A stretch of 64,000 nucleotides of DNA, taken from Panax quinquefolius. Its lineage: Eukaryota; Streptophyta; Magnoliopsida; Apiales; Araliaceae. This document shows positions 23,829 through 36,222 of the stretch, in pieces. Position 1 is the first letter of the stretch. Every line of letters starts with the position of its first letter. The translations under genes were made by a program, and so were the position numbers. The notes beneath the pieces are model-generated. The model did not search any database. It was not told the DNA's origin and saw only the letters and a program-made list of their open reading frames with translations. The stretch is taken from NCBI GenBank assembly GCA_020205615.1, contig CM035169.1, forward strand, positions 18,371,546 through 18,435,545, written 5' to 3'.

Positions 23829-26800
23829 CTCCCTCCTTATGAAATTTCGTCCTCGAAATTGGCGTGCATACACAGTGTTTGAAAAGGTGAGGATACCTCG
23901 CTTTCATTTCGTTTCAATTCGGTCATTTTCTCTATAGCATGATTCCTCCACAAAACTTTAACTTGTGGTATGACCTTTCTTGGCGTGGGACGTGCTCCTT
24001 CTATCCAAGATCTTGATAGGTACCTCCTCATCGTTAAGTCTTTAATTTATCTCGTCGGTTCTAACTTCGATAGCGTGGTTCGGGTCTTTCACATATTCTG
24101 AAATGCGGATATGTGAAACACATTATGAACACGAGACATACTCGGAGAATGCTTGTGAGTCTATAGGCTACATTTCTACTCGGTCGAGAATTTGAAATGG
24201 ACGATAAATCGTGGATTGAGCTTTCCTCTCTTCCCAAATCTTGTAACTCCCCTTCCGTGGAGCGACTTCATGACAATCGCATGATCCCTACATTAAATTC
24301 CGTCCTTTCGATGAAGATCCGCATAACTCTTTTGTCGATCTTTGTCTTGGTTTGTATCGTTGTCGAATTATTTGGATCTTTTCGGTGGTCATACGTCTTA
24401 ACTTTCGGGTCCCAACAATGTTGCTTCACCCACCTCGTCCCAACGTATTGGAGAAGCGACATTTTCGTCCATATAATGCTTGAATGGAGCCCACACTATA
24501 CTTGCACGATAGCTGTTGTTGTTGTAGGAGAATTCCACCGATGGTAAATACTTATCAAGCGCCCTTGAAGTCTCAGGACCACGAGTCTTAATAAATCTTG
24601 AGAGTTTGAATAGTCCTCTACGATTGTCCGTCTGGTTTGGGGATGGTATCTGCGAACTAAATCGCATAATCCGTGCCCGTAGCTTTTTGCAAGCTAACCC
24701 AAAATCTTGAAGTGAATCTTGGGTCGCGATCGAAACTATGGATCTGGGCATGCCATCTGACCTCACGATCTCATTTACGTCATGTACTGTGCAAGGCGTT
24801 CGAGGAATAAGTCTCCGTGTCGGCGAGAAATGAAGCGGACTTGGTTAATCTATCAACAATAACCCAAATAGCATTGATGCCTTGAAGCAAGTAGGAAGAC
24901 AATGTGAAATCCATGGTAATGTGTTCCCACTTCCATTTAGGAATCTCGAGTGGTGCTGCGGACCCTTAGGTACTAGATGCTCGCCTTTACTGCGTTAATG
25001 AGTTAAACATCGAGATAAACTTTGCAATCTCTCTTCGTATTATTCCACCAAAATGTATGTCGAAGATCACGATACATTTTAGTACTTCGAGGATGGATTG
25101 CAAATGGTGTATTGTGTGCCTCCATCGTAATCTTGTACTTCAAATCAGTCGTTAGGAACCTGAAAGTCTAGAGTGGACTCGAAGTATTCCTTCTTCATCG
25201 ATTCTCGCTTAGGAATAGCTCCTTCTTGTACTTTTTCTTCTTCATACGCATCGATTTCGGATTCGGTGGCTTGAAAGCGACCTTAACTTTTCTATTAAAG
25301 TTGGCTCTGTCGTATACTTGACATCATCGCTTTTCGTTCCGCATATGATCTTCTACTCGATCGTCGATTACTGCGTTAAACTTTACCGGGATGGTATTGA
25401 ATAGTGTGGTTGCGTAGTCTTCGATAGCTTTCGAGCCAGCGTCATTTGCTTAGCGTGTTGTTGAGTTCTTTTGAGTGAAGAAATATTTAAGGCTTTTATG
25501 GTGCGAATATATCTCCACTTTCTCCCCGTATAGATAGTGCCTCCATATCTTCTTTAGCGGCAGCATTGCTTGCTTGACTCTAGATCATAGGTAGGATAAT
25601 TCCTCTCATACTCTTTAAGTTGTCGCGAGGCATAGGCTATGACTTTCCCCGTTGCATGAGAACACATCTAACCCTTTGCACGAAGCATCATTTGTAGATA
25701 ACAAATCCATCAGAACGGATGGTATTGTTAGAGCAGTCTTAGAAATAAGTCTCTCTTAAGCTCTTGGAAACTTTTCTCGCATTCTTCGCTCCAAAGCAAT
25801 TTTGTATCCTTCCGAGAGTTATTTGAGTTAATGGAGTAGCGATTAGAAAACCCTTCCACGAATCTCAGATAATAACCATTAAGCCCAAAAACTACGTCTT
25901 GATCATGAGCTTGGTTGCTCCCGACTTTGTATTGCTTGATCTTGTGGGATCAGCGGATACTCCGTGTTTTGACACACACGTGCCCGAAAAGGCTACTTCC
26001 TCAAGCGAACTTCGCATTTCTTCAATTTGGCATATAGTTGGTTTTCACGAAGCCTTTGGAGTACCGACTTCAAATGGTGCTCATGATGATCTTCACGACT
26101 TTTGGAATATATAAGGATGTCATCGATAAAAACTGACAAAATGATCAAATATTCCTTGAATACTCGGTTCATCGTATCCATGAAAGCGCGGGAGCATTAG
26201 TTAGTCAGAAAGACATGACTAAGAATTCATAATGCCCATCTACAGGAGTTACGAAGGCGGTCTTTGGAATATCCTCGATTCTAATCTTGGTGATGATATC
26301 GAGCGAAGATCGATTTTGAAAAGAATTGTGCCTTACTTTATTTGGTCGAACAAGTCATCAATCGAGGTAGAGGATACTATTCTTGATGGTGACATGGTTC
26401 GATTCAGATAGTCGATCAAAGTCGCATACTCCGTCTTTCTTTTACTGAATAAAGCAGGAGCACCCCGAGGAGATGTCTTGGGGCCAGATGAAGCCGATGT
26501 CCAACAATTCTGTAGTTGGACCTTTAACTCTGAAGTTGATAGGAGCCATTCGATATGGGGTTTTAGAAATGGGCTTTGTGCGGGTTCAAGATCGATAAAA
26601 ATTGACTTCACGTTACGGGGTAGGCAGGAAGTTCTTGAAATCGTCGGAAAGTCGATAACAACGGGAATATTATTCAAATTTGGCGTGTCTTTATTCAAAT
26701 CCATAACATGGGCTAAGAAAGCTTGACATCCAGTTTTTTGATAAGCGAATAGCTTTATGATTAGATATGATAGTGATTGATTTTAATGGTTTAGTTGCTT

Positions 26801-28559
26801 GAATTAAATACAATGAGGTTGGTTAGGAATATGAAAACTATGACCTTACGAAAACAATCAATTTTGGCATGATGAGTAGTTAACGATCGATCCTAAAATC
26901 ACATCAAAAGCAAGTATCTTTAAAGAGATAAGGTCGGACGGTAAGGTGATGGTGCCGACTTGAATCAAACAAGATTTATAAGCGGTGGATGTGATGAAAG
27001 TTTCTCTAGCGGAGTTTCCACGAGATAGGTCGAAAGTCTAATTTCTCGGGTCGAGTTTAAGCGTTGAGCACATGCGGGAGAGATAAATGAATGGGTATAC
27101 CGGTGTCGAAGTAAGGTATAAAACTTGAGAATTTATAAATAGCTTACCGTGATCACCTCGTTTGGGTTCTCGCATTATGACCGATCTGACAAAGCGCTCT
27201 TCCGGAATCGTTGACTTTGACTTTTAGAGACGATCTTTTGAGTCACCGTCCCCATTGAACTAGGTTTATTCTGCGTCTGATCTCGGCGATATGTCCTTCC
27301 TTTCCACAATTATAGCATACCTTGAGCTGTTGTGGGCGGTTTGGTGATATGTCCCTCTTTTCGCATTTGTAGCATATAATGGGTGGTCGTTCTCCTCCCT
27401 TAGAACCGATTCTTTTTAAAGCCTTTGTCGTCTTCACATAGTCGTTGTTAAATCTCCTCTTTTAAAATCTCCTCTGATTTCGCTTCTTACATTTTTCATG
27501 ACCATGATTACCACGAGTGGTTACCATTTAAATCCGTCTGTTTCTTTCTCATGAGTTATCATTATTACATTGTTTGCTTTATCTACTGAGTGCGATCTGG
27601 TTATGGTCCCTCGGTTGGTAGTACTTCGTTATCTCGCTCTAATAATTGAGCCACTTTTTACAACATCGAATAAAGAAAGTTTATGAGAAATGAGATCTTG
27701 GCGTATCTTGGGTTTTTGAACCTCTAAGAAACATCCGCGTCATCGTTCCTCATTCTCCACCGAATGAGGTCTGAACACGGATAACTCTGCAAACTTTGCC
27801 TCGTCTTTGAGACACCGTCGTGTTGTTTTTTGCTCTAATCGATGAACTCCACTTCCCCGTATAGCGAACACTTTCGGAAAGTATTTGTCATTAAATAATC
27901 TCTGAAAGCGTCTCCCGAGACATCTTTGAGTGCGGTTTGGATGGAGTGCGCTTCCTGAGACTCCCACCGATAATCTGCCTGCCGCGCGGAACATAAAGGT
28001 GGCGAATGGAACTTCTGTTCCTCCGTGCATCCCAAGACATCGAATATCTTGGTAATTTGTTTGACCCGTGTTTCGCCGTGATCGGATCGGCTTTCCCTTA
28101 AATTACGGTGGTCCTGACTCTTTGAAGCTGCTTGTTTTTGTGATGACGAAGTAATTCTTATCATTTCCTCTGTATTTTGAACACGAGTCTCCCAAATGCG
28201 ATTTTGCGTGAGCTAAAAAGCTTCTAAACATCCCTCGTTCATCATGCGCTCCATGGTGTTGTTCGCGGGAGGAACATTGCCCGACTGTTGCACGTTCTCC
28301 TCGTTGGTAAAGTCTGAGGCATCTCCACGGTCTCATTTACTCCATTGTTAATATTCTCGATTCGACATTCTCAAATCTTGTCGTAAAACAAGGGTTAATT
28401 AAGGAAATCGATATATCACATAATATCCTATATCTTGACCAACTAACAAATAAGCTTAGGTAGGACACACTTTAGCGAAGGATTTTCTCTCGTCTCTCCC
28501 CTCTGGAGTTCTATTCCAGATCTCTCTTGGAGATCGTATCCTAAGCTACGATACCAAGT
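23829..28559 (-). pseudogene. Broken gag-pol of element D, with reverse transcriptase
   Basis: Minus-strand order is gag (27740-28336), CCHC knuckle (27243-27437, CYNCGKEGHIAE), protease, RT, RNase H region, integrase and chromodomain (23837-24031, KVLWRNHAIEK). The gag core shows KIFDVLGC and EVEFI. RT is seen at 25993-26181: MNRVFKEYL followed by [11 protein letters not shown], where FIDD (26119-26130) replaces the usual Y/FxDD. The integrase core is at 24398-24766, with a one-base loss before the DRDPRF segment. The C-terminal integrase segment is near 24200-24260. This copy keeps about 0.8 kb missing from C1 and C2. Frames are still broken many times, so it is inactive as read. Confidence 0.86.
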
Positions 28560-31232
28560 TGTGGCGCCCCCAAAATAGGTATACATCACCCATTACGAGG
28601 TTGTCGATACATAGTGCGAAGCAACTACAACTTTATTATTACACAATGATGAAAGCGTGAGTTTAAATACAAATATTATCTTACAGACAATATTTATACT
28701 CAAATAAATCCTCATCACATTTATTGATACATTATTTTACAAAAATGGTGAGGACTACTAAACAATCCTTTCTAAAACCTTCATTCCATTACCCAGGCTC
28801 GTACTCATATATATTCTGCGCCTCACGAGAAGAATGGAACAAAAAGGAAAAGGGTGAGCTCATTAGCTCGATAAAGAATATTATGACTAAGATAATATCT
28901 GACAAATTATCGTTAGTCTTGACGGGGAAAAATTTAATAGAATCTGATAGATGACAAATTTTAAATCGATATTAGCGTGAAATAATAATTCATTAGAAGA
29001 GTTAAGTAGAGAATGCAAACTACTATCTTACATGTATGAATTTAAAAGTTCATCGTCTATCTTTTATCCTGTAACATCAATCGATATACATACGGAATCA
29101 AATATTCATCTTTTTACTTCTGAGGCGAAGATATTCATCGATTAGTCGTATTCATTTAAACACTGTTCATCTTTGCTTTCTGGGCGAAAAGATATTAATC
29201 GATCGGTCGTATTCATTGACACACTGTTCATCTCGACTATTCTTGAAATCATTCACTCTGGCCAAAGATATTCTTGAAATCATTCATCTTTGCACTACGG
29301 GCGAAGATATTCAATAATATCATCATTTAAGGCGAGGATGATGAAAAATATTTTTAAAAAAAGCGAATCCGGTGAAACAAAATGATGAGGATTAAGGATT
29401 AAGGATTAGTACTTTGTTTTATCCGTATCAAAAATACCCCAAAAAATAATCGTGGTGGTGTAAAATTGAGAATGATCAAAACATGGATCTGATCAAAGCT
29501 AGTATCAAAATAGATATTTTTAGATGAAAAGAAGAAATTTTTTTTTTGGTGAATAGTCTTGAGTATCGTGAATAGTCTTGTATCGTATCGTGAATGAATA
29601 GTCTTCAAGTATCGTGAATAGTAACTCAGACACGCAAAAGATAGAAATTCCACAAAAAAACATTTTCACGCTTCATGAATAGTACTCGTGAATAGTAACT
29701 TCGTGAATAGTAACTCATGAATAGTAACTTCGTGAATAGTAACTCATGAATAGTAACCCAGAGCATGAAAAAGTTCCAAATTTGATAAAACTTGGATCGA
29801 CATTTGACGTAATGATATTGAAGAAATAATATCATTCTGAAAAAAAAATAATATCCCTTACCTCGAAAGAATCGATTACCGGAAGGAAAGGTCGGAAGTG
29901 ATCTTTGAATGAAACTTATCTTTGAGCAATGACTCTCAAAGTATCTAAATACTCACAAAATCGCTCGATAATATAGAGAGAAAAGAAAACTTTTTGTTTA
30001 CGGTGTGATTTTCAATTCTAACAGCCCTCTATTTATAGGAAAATGTTAGCCGTAGAAGCGCAGACTTGACTGCTTTACTGATGGCTTTACTGCTACTATT
30101 GCCACCCACCACATTTGAAATAAAATTCAGCATTTTCTTCACCAACCACAAGTGGGGCCCACTCAATTCTAGAATTTTCCACCAAAATCAATTATAACCC
30201 TAATTTAAGATGAGACACCTCTTAAAATTCATAACAAATCATTCGTGCATTTTTAACGGTTCAAAATTTGTGGACATATATACTCAACTTATGTATGTAT
30301 AACATACCCAAAAATTACCACAATCAGCGGTCGGATTAAAAATTATAATCCCATGATATATCTCAAAACCCACGATTTAATTTTAATACCTCGATACGGT
30401 AAAATCTTGATAAAACACCTCAACAATAATTTCTTCATTTATAACCACATAAATAAATCCATCATTTATATCCACATAAAATAAATATTTCTTTATCATA
30501 TGAATCGATAATTAATTATTCACAAATAATATTACGAGAATCCTGATTATAATGACGGTAGTTCCGGGAAAGGGGCTTTCAGATAAGATTTCTCTCCTTC
30601 TTGGTGGCATGATTAGGTGACCAAACCTCTCCTTGTGAGAACTTTCTAGACATTGCCAATAATCTTTATCTAATAATATTATTTAAATAATATGAATTAT
30701 TGATCGATAATGGAGATAATGTGCGGTGACAATTATTGAACAATGATAATATAAAATATCAATATGTGATTATTGAATCGATAAAATAAAATATTGAGCG
30801 GTAACTCTTTGTGAAAATTATTGAGTAGTGCCTTCTTACGTAAGGATCGATAATTCAACAATGCATGCAATCTGGTGTCTTTCTTTGTGCGACCACAGCG
30901 TATTCTTGTATTTTAACCATAGGGTATTCAACGGTCTTACTTGGTAACAACTTCTGTAGTTATTTTTAACTTGACTTATATTTGTCGTTTTCTTCATCAA
31001 TCGCTTTCCGTTATGGGGCCCACACATGGGCTGCGTAGTAAATAAATACGAATATTCCCAAGCGATACGAATATTCCACGACCAAACGAATATTCAAGCA
31101 AAATGAATATTTTATAACCACTTGTTTATTTTGAAATATTTGCGTATTTAACCCTTAACTATCCACATTAATCAAATCAACCCTTACTATTTCAAAATAA
31201 TAAATAAAGGAAATTCCTTTTTATTTAAAAAA
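28560..31232 (-). repeat. Element D 5' LTR
   Basis: Aligns with 21130-23828. The minus-strand TATAAATA box is at 30030-30037, hairpin units lie at 29105-29310 and the minirepeat at about 29545-29755. The outer 15 bp or so of the LTR (the TCAGAAGACC side) are missing at the junction near 31232. Confidence 0.84.
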
Positions 31233-32539
31233 TTGAGTTTAAATTTTTATTTAAAAAAAATGGAACAAAATGGTGAGGGTGATTTGAGCTCTCTCTCATG
31301 ACTTCCATACAGAGATAAAAGCCTGTGAATATTATGACTAAGATAATATACACATTTATTGAAAATTTATCGTTAGTCTTGAAAGAATATTAAAACCGAT
31401 AGAATACTGATAATGGTATAACAAGTTTCACGAGAAAAATGGAACAAAAAGGAAATAATATATTCATGAAGAAAATTATTCATAGAAGAGATTCGTAGAA
31501 ATCTCTATATAATCTATGAATTTAATAGAGTCCATCATCAATATTTTATCCTGTAACATCAATCAATATCATACTAGAATCAAATATTCATCTTTTTACT
31601 TCTGAGGCCAAAGATATTCATCGATTAGTCATGTATTCATTTAAACACTGTTCATCTTTGCACTCTGATTAGGCGAAGATATTAATCAATCGGTCGTGTT
31701 CATCTCGAACTAAACACATTCATCTTTTACTCTGGGCCAAAGATATTCTTGAAAGAAATCATTCATCTTTTGCTTCTGGGCCGAAGATATTCAATAATAT
31801 CATCATTTAAGGCGAGGATGATGAAAAATATTTTTAAAAAAGCGAATCCGGTGAAACAAAATGACAAGGATTAAGGATTAAGGATTAGTACTTTGTTTTA
31901 TCCGTCAAAAATACCTCAAAAATAATCATAGTGGTGTAAAATTGAGAATGATCAAAACATGGATCTGATCAAAGTTAGTATCCGAATAGATATTTTAGAC
32001 GAAAAGAAGAAATTTTATTTTTTGATTGAATAGTCTTGAGTATCGTGAATAGTATCGTGAGTATCGTGAATAGTAACTCAGACACCAAAAGATAGAAATT
32101 CCACAAAAAAACATCTTCACGCTTCATGAATAGTACTTCGTGAATAGTAACTCGTGAATGAATAGTAACTCGTGAATAGTAACTTCGTGAATAGTAACTC
32201 GTGAATAGTAACTCATGAATAGTAACCCAGAGCATGAAAAAGTTCCAAATTTGATAAAAAGTTGGATCAATATTTTGACATAATGATATTGAAGAAATAA
32301 TATCATTTGAGAAAAAAAATAATATCCTTACCTCGAAAGATCGAGTCTTTAAATTTGAAAACAGGATATAGGCTATGACTTGGACTTGCATAGTATAGCA
32401 ATACTCAAAGTATACTCAAAATACTCACAAGAATAACGCTCGATAATATAGAGAGAAAACTTGATTTACGGTGTGATTTTCAATTTTAACCTAAGCACCT
32501 ATTTATAGGAAATTGCTTAGAAAACAAAAGTTAGAAAAT

Positions 32540-32572
<33 letters not shown>

Positions 32573-33735
32573 AAATTCATCGCCAACCTTAGAATTCAGA
32601 TCCTAGCATTTCCCACATGCCACCTTCTAGAAAGAAATGATAAAAAACGTTTTTCATAAAATAAATAATTAAAACTTACAAAAATTAATTATTTGAACTT
32701 GAACTTCAATAATTCATAATAAATAGCCCTTTCATCAGAAAATTCGAATCTCGCTTGAGTTTTTATAGGAAATTCAATTCTCTACAACTTTGCAGAAGAA
32801 AGTTTTCCAAATTCCAAATAGAAATTGACCGAAATCCACAAGCAGGCGATTTTCAAAATTTATAATCAAATTTCGATCGATAAATGGGGTCCGCAGAACA
32901 TGTTTAACATGTTTTAAACATTTATTGCAACAAAAATACTCTTCCTCCTCGTATACTCATATATCCCACATTCGTTGTAAAAATATCACCAGATTAATAT
33001 ATTATTAAAATAATATATTTAAATGAATTATTTTATCGAGAAAAAGATAAAATATTAATTTTCAACAATTGTCATTTAAAAATTTTCTCCATCTATATCC
33101 ACATAAAATCAATATTTTCCTCATCATATAAATCAATAATTAATTATTCACAAATAATATTACGAGAATCCTGATATTGTGATGAGGCGGTTCAGGAAGA
33201 GGGCTTTCGATAAGAATTTCTTCTTCTTGCCTTGATTAGGTGACCAAACCTCTCCTTAGGCGAACTTTCTAGACATTGCCAATAATGTTATCTAATAATA
33301 TTATTAGGATAATATGAATTATTGCCGATAATGAAAAATCTTGTGTAATGACAATTATTGAAACAACAACAATATAAAATATCAATGCTTGACAATTATT
33401 AATCGATAAAATAAAATCTTTGAGCGATAATTCTTTGTAACCATTATTGAGTAGTGCCTTCTTACGTAAGAATCAATAATTGGTGCAATACAGTGTCTTC
33501 TTGTTCAACAATGGCGTATTAGTGTGTTTTAACGGCGGGTATTCAGCGATGATTACTTGGTAACAACTTCGCAGTTATTTAAAAACAACTTATATTTGTC
33601 GTTTTCTTCATCCAATCACTTTTCGTTATGGGGCCCACACATGGGCTGCTTGGCCGTCGTAAATACGAATATTCCAAAGCGATCACGAATATTCCACGAC
33701 CAAAACGAATATTCCCAAGCGATAATGAATATTTT
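31233..33735 (-). repeat. Array C LTR 3, second fragment
   Basis: From about 31256 it continues the LTR begun at 20876 and is closest to LTRs 1 and 2 of array C (shared CATCGCCAACCTTAGAATTC and a (TA)n run at 32550-32572). Bases 31233-31255 are a junction with a repeated TTTTTATTTAAAA block. It has a minus-strand TATAAATA box at 32500-32507. It stops at GATAATGAATATTTT, about 140 bp short of the LTR end, where element B resumes. Confidence 0.8.
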
Positions 33736-34333
33736 GGTTATATTATATTCGATTGGTGGGGAATATTCGGTTTTAGCGGGAATATTAAATACAATGGCTC
33801 AATCATTTTAGTGGACCCTAGCGAAATTATTGTCGGATTGAAAGCGACAAAAATATTTTATTGAAATAACGGCGGAAGTTTTCTGGTTGATCTTGTTGAA
33901 CTACTCGGTAGAAAAAAAATGCGATGTCGTGTGGTTGCATAGTAGCTGCGGTATTGATTATTGATGCTTATGTGAGAAGTCACTCGGTTTGATTCCATTA
34001 TTGTCGATTAATAATATGAATTATTATAGCGATAATGGCGTTTTGTTTTATTTAGTATTATTAACGTAATAAAAGCGAAACATCTTTTATATAAAATAGA
34101 ATACTTTATTAAAGTTATTACATAAATAGAATATATTATATTTTATTATGCATAGTGTTGCATAGCATGTGTTTTTTGCATAGTGTTGCATAGTGTTTGC
34201 ATAGTAAAATGTTTTTATATAAATAGAATATATTATATTTTATTTAAAAGATTTTGCTTTAAATATGGATAGTCAGATTAAAGTAAATCAATACGGATAG
34301 TTCATGGATTAATTACTATGCATTCTATTTTCC

Positions 34334-34341
34334 TATAAATA
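34334..34341 (+). promoter_or_regulatory. TATA box in element B 5' LTR
   Basis: TATAAATA, preceded by TTTTCC and followed by GAAGCTC. The same box is at 41309-41316 in the 3' LTR. Transcription would be expected to start roughly 30 bases downstream. Confidence 0.6.
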
Positions 34342-34562
34342 GAAGCTCATTCCTTCATTATTTTCTTACGAATTCACTTTGAAACTACAGAGAGAGAAAT
34401 TATGAGAGAGAAGCTATATAGAGAAAATCTATAGAGAGAGAAGAAGAAGAGTATGATACGCTACTTCACTTTGCCGATATTCGGTTCTTTAAGGTAGGGA
34501 ATATTATTTGTTGTGCAAGTAAAGGGTGTATTATTCTTTCTTATTCATGAAGAGAACTTACA

Positions 34563-34990
34563 TTATTCCATTCATTATTATTACATTGGAATAACTTTGT
34601 AAAAGTGGTATACTATATACATAACTTTGTATATGTGGCGTACCTATACTTGGTGAAATCCTTATATTATTCCATTCTTATTTATTACATTGGAATAACT
34701 TTTGTATCTGTGGAATCCCCTATACTTGGTGATCTTCTTACATTATTCCATTCTTTATTATTACATTTGGAATATCACATGCGTGTGTTTTTACAGGACA
34801 CTGGTTCCATTGTTTATTATTAGCATTTATTATTACATTTGGAATATCACATGCGTGTCGCTTTTTTACAGGACTGGTTCCATTGTTTATTATTGACATT
34901 TATTATTACATTGGATCATCATCGATTGTGAATTTCACGACTGGTTAGATTATTATTATTACATTGGAATAACTTTTACATACATGCAAT
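34563..34990 (+). repeat. Diverged tandem hairpin repeats in the B 5' LTR
   Basis: Units of roughly 60-100 bp each pair TTATTCCA with TGGAATAA across a loop of about 16 bases: 34563-34570 with 34587-34594, 34667-34674 with 34691-34698, and a 7-bp version near 34744-34774. A parallel set lies at about 41523-41990 in the 3' LTR. The open frames across them are products of the repeat and are not taken as genes. Confidence 0.75.
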
Positions 34991-36040
34991 CGCATGCGTG
35001 GTGATTTCTTTTGTTATTCCATTCTTTATTATACCCGGTTGGTTAAAACTTTGACTTTCTATACTCCATGAAATTAGTAGAATATCCTTGATATTTGCGT
35101 TTCATCGATATCTTTTCATGGAAATATTCTTACGATCATTCTTGAATTTTACTCTACAAAAGCAGTATCTTGTTGACAATTTGGGCGTTAATAATTCTGG
35201 ATAAAATAATTCTTGAACTTGTTTTATTGAATTATTATGTCATTGTCATCATCCTCATGTTATATTATGTTATCTTTGGCTTACGTGCATAGATGAACTT
35301 AGTATGATTATGACCGAGGATCATTCGGTATAATCATGGCTTGTTATAAATGATGTGATAAAAGTCCTCGGTGGCTGTAATGCGGTGATGGATAGTTTTT
35401 GGTATGATTATGACCGGGGTGATTCGGTATAGTCATGACCATTGATAATTTGATGAAAATCCTTGGCAGTAGTAGTACGGGGATGATTAGATGTGGTGGT
35501 TTATTTATTAAGTGAGTCTTAGTGATAAAAAAATTGATGAAAACCTTTTAAAACCTAAAAGATAGTAGACTTTATTTTCTACTTGACTCTTTTAATGGAT
35601 TGCATATTTCATTATTGCGATTAAAGCTGGTTGTCTATTGTATTTTATCGGTTTAACCTTTGTTGAAGGCTAATGATAATTTATTACGCATTATCTTAGT
35701 CGTAATATTTCTTCTTGGGCTAGTTGAGCTCACCCTTTCTTTCCTTTATTCTCTTGAGGAAATGAGAACATATTTTGAGACGAGTCGGGGAGCGGAGTAA
35801 TGGTCGAGAGGATAGCATTAGTAGTCCTCACTATTACGTGAAATAGTGTGATAATAGTTGTAATGAGGACTCCTTTTGAGTTTGTATAATATCTAGTAGA
35901 CAATATTTGTATTCAAACTCACGATTTATGTCGTATTATTGTACACAGCAGTTATATTAGTAAGTTGTATTTGAATTTATGTACCATGTAAGTGGCGACC
36001 CAAGATGGGTGGCGTATACCTAATTTTGGGGCGTCGCGGT

Positions 36041-36055
36041 TGGTATCGAGCTTAG
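36041..36055 (+). other. Element B primer-binding site
   Basis: TGGTATCGAGCTTAG, directly after the 5' LTR. It is a degenerate form of the initiator tRNA-Met site TGGTATCAGAGC; array C has a similar variant, TGGTATCGTAGC. Confidence 0.65.
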
Positions 36056-36222
36056 GGATATGATCCTGGCTAAGATGTGAGAATAAGTACTAGGAGGGAG
36101 AGGGGGAAATACCTTCGCTAGTATGACCTACCTAAGTTTATTTGGTATTTGATTGGTCGATCGGAGTATAGTGATAATATGTTGCATGTCAATTAACCCT
36201 TATTTTGTGGCGGTGTTTGAAA

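Larger units (their letters stand above)
21130..31232 (-). mobile_element. Element D: chromovirus nested in array C
   Basis: Its LTRs, 21130-23828 and 28560-31232, resemble each other more than those of C: both share a CCACCCACCACATTTGAAAT segment and ACGGTTCAAAATTTGTGGAC, absent from C. They bracket an internal region of 4.7 kb with a primer site (28541-28556) and a purine tract (23829-23838) in minus orientation. It is a later insertion, since it interrupts LTR 3 of array C. The right LTR lacks about 15 bp at its outer end, so a target duplication cannot be shown. Confidence 0.82.
7389..33735 (-). mobile_element. Element array C: minus-strand chromovirus, LTR-int-LTR-int-LTR
   Basis: Three LTRs of one type (7389-10160, 14095-16929, and the split 20876-21127 + 31256-33735) alternate with two internal regions (10161-14094, 16930-20875). 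Each internal region has a tRNA-Met-type primer site at its right end and a purine tract at its left end, so all read on the minus strand. The chromodomain-type WRNH motif and the integrase sequence place them in Ty3/gypsy chromoviruses, near the Tekay/Del clade. The two interiors share the same large deletions, including the RT active-site region, so the tandem arose from an already defective copy, probably by unequal exchange between LTRs. It sits inside the 5' LTR of element B. Confidence 0.82.
33736..36040 (+). repeat. Element B 5' LTR, second fragment
   Basis: Aligns with 40712-42993. It contains a plus-strand TATA box (TATAAATA, 34334-34341), a purine-rich leader (34389-34450), a cluster of ATTCCA/TGGAAT hairpins (34563-34990) and two hairpins of the ATGATTAT type (35304-35436). 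It ends at the primer site. Confidence 0.85.
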
